From contig CAYQME010000009.1 in assembly GCA_964418645.1 (NCBI GenBank), positions 1 through 57,570 of the forward strand: a DNA stretch of 57,570 nt, written 5' to 3'. Position 1 is the stretch's first letter. The number at the start of each line of letters is the position of its first letter. Shown here piece after piece: positions 57,472 through 57,570 of the stretch. Made by a program: the position numbers and the translations under genes. Under the pieces are notes generated by a model. The model did not search any database. It worked only from the letters and a program-made list of their open reading frames with translations, and was not told where the DNA came from. The stretch comes from JAADHG01 sp964418645. Lineage in GTDB: Bacteria > Bacteroidota > Bacteroidia > Flavobacteriales > Flavobacteriaceae.

Positions 57472-57570
57472 AACATTTCCCATGAAAATGGGAATCTTTT
57501 TATTGTTATTAAATCTTGCTACAACTTATCAATGTATTCTGAAACAAACTCCAACGGAAATCTTTTTTAA

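Noticed and set aside
57484..57570. End of another minus-strand gene at the right edge (reading KRFPLEFVSEYIDKL then stop)
   Set aside because: The reading looks protein-like, but an in-frame TAA at 57569-57567 precedes it, leaving only 15 codons. It cannot be supported from this window.

Overview
The window looks like a chromosomal segment from a member of the Bacteroidota, most likely Flavobacteriaceae. The evidence is AT-rich DNA, type IX secretion (T9SS) C-terminal sorting domains, a PorZ-like propeller protein, a CarboxypepD_reg/TonB-dependent receptor, a full MoxR/Bat operon, promoter boxes of the TTTG-N19-TAnnTTTG type, and little sign of Shine-Dalgarno sequences. Nothing allows a genus call. 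No rRNA, tRNA, CRISPR, transposase, integrase or phage gene was seen.

Layout. Positions 1-4403 hold two tandem paralogous secreted T9SS proteins, the first cut by the left edge. They are separated by about 500 bp that carries a MITE-like palindromic repeat. Positions 4411-9879 (minus) are porZ-recO-TonB receptor, tightly coupled. Positions 10028-16500 hold gdhA, a secreted protein of unknown function, a cystathionine gamma-synthase, a DUF3298 lipoprotein, a CPA1 Na+/H+ antiporter, a DinB-fold protein and an ArsC/Spx-fold protein. Positions 16584-18604 are yicC-gmk-nadD, followed by a lipoprotein of unknown function. Positions 19763-23156 are gpsA, an AtoE-like transporter and a nitrilase.

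Positions 23217-23760 are the oddest part: a small membrane-protein ORF between two diverged copies of a folded repeat, resembling a mobile gene cassette. Positions 23770-26748 (minus) are a conserved hypothetical gene, pheS and an arylsulfotransferase-like lipoprotein. cvpA follows. Positions 27348-32822 (minus) hold two SulP transporter/beta-carbonic anhydrase pairs with a DUF2490 gene between them, probably a bicarbonate uptake and hydration locus. Positions 32911-42487 (minus) are the moxR-DUF58-DUF4381-batA-batB-batC-batD-batE operon plus a small terminal gene.

The right part holds an AlbA_2 protein, an ALDH7-type dehydrogenase, an isoaspartyl peptidase, and a periplasmic block of alpha-2-macroglobulin, SH3 protein, ABM-fold protein and PBP1C. 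An EEP-family protein and a CYTH protein close the window. The macroglobulin gene is interrupted by 100 Ns flanked by an identical 55-bp sequence. This is almost certainly an unresolved contig overlap; merging the two copies restores one 1856-residue reading frame, so the gene should not be called a pseudogene.

All assignments come from reading the sequence and recalling protein families; no database search was run.
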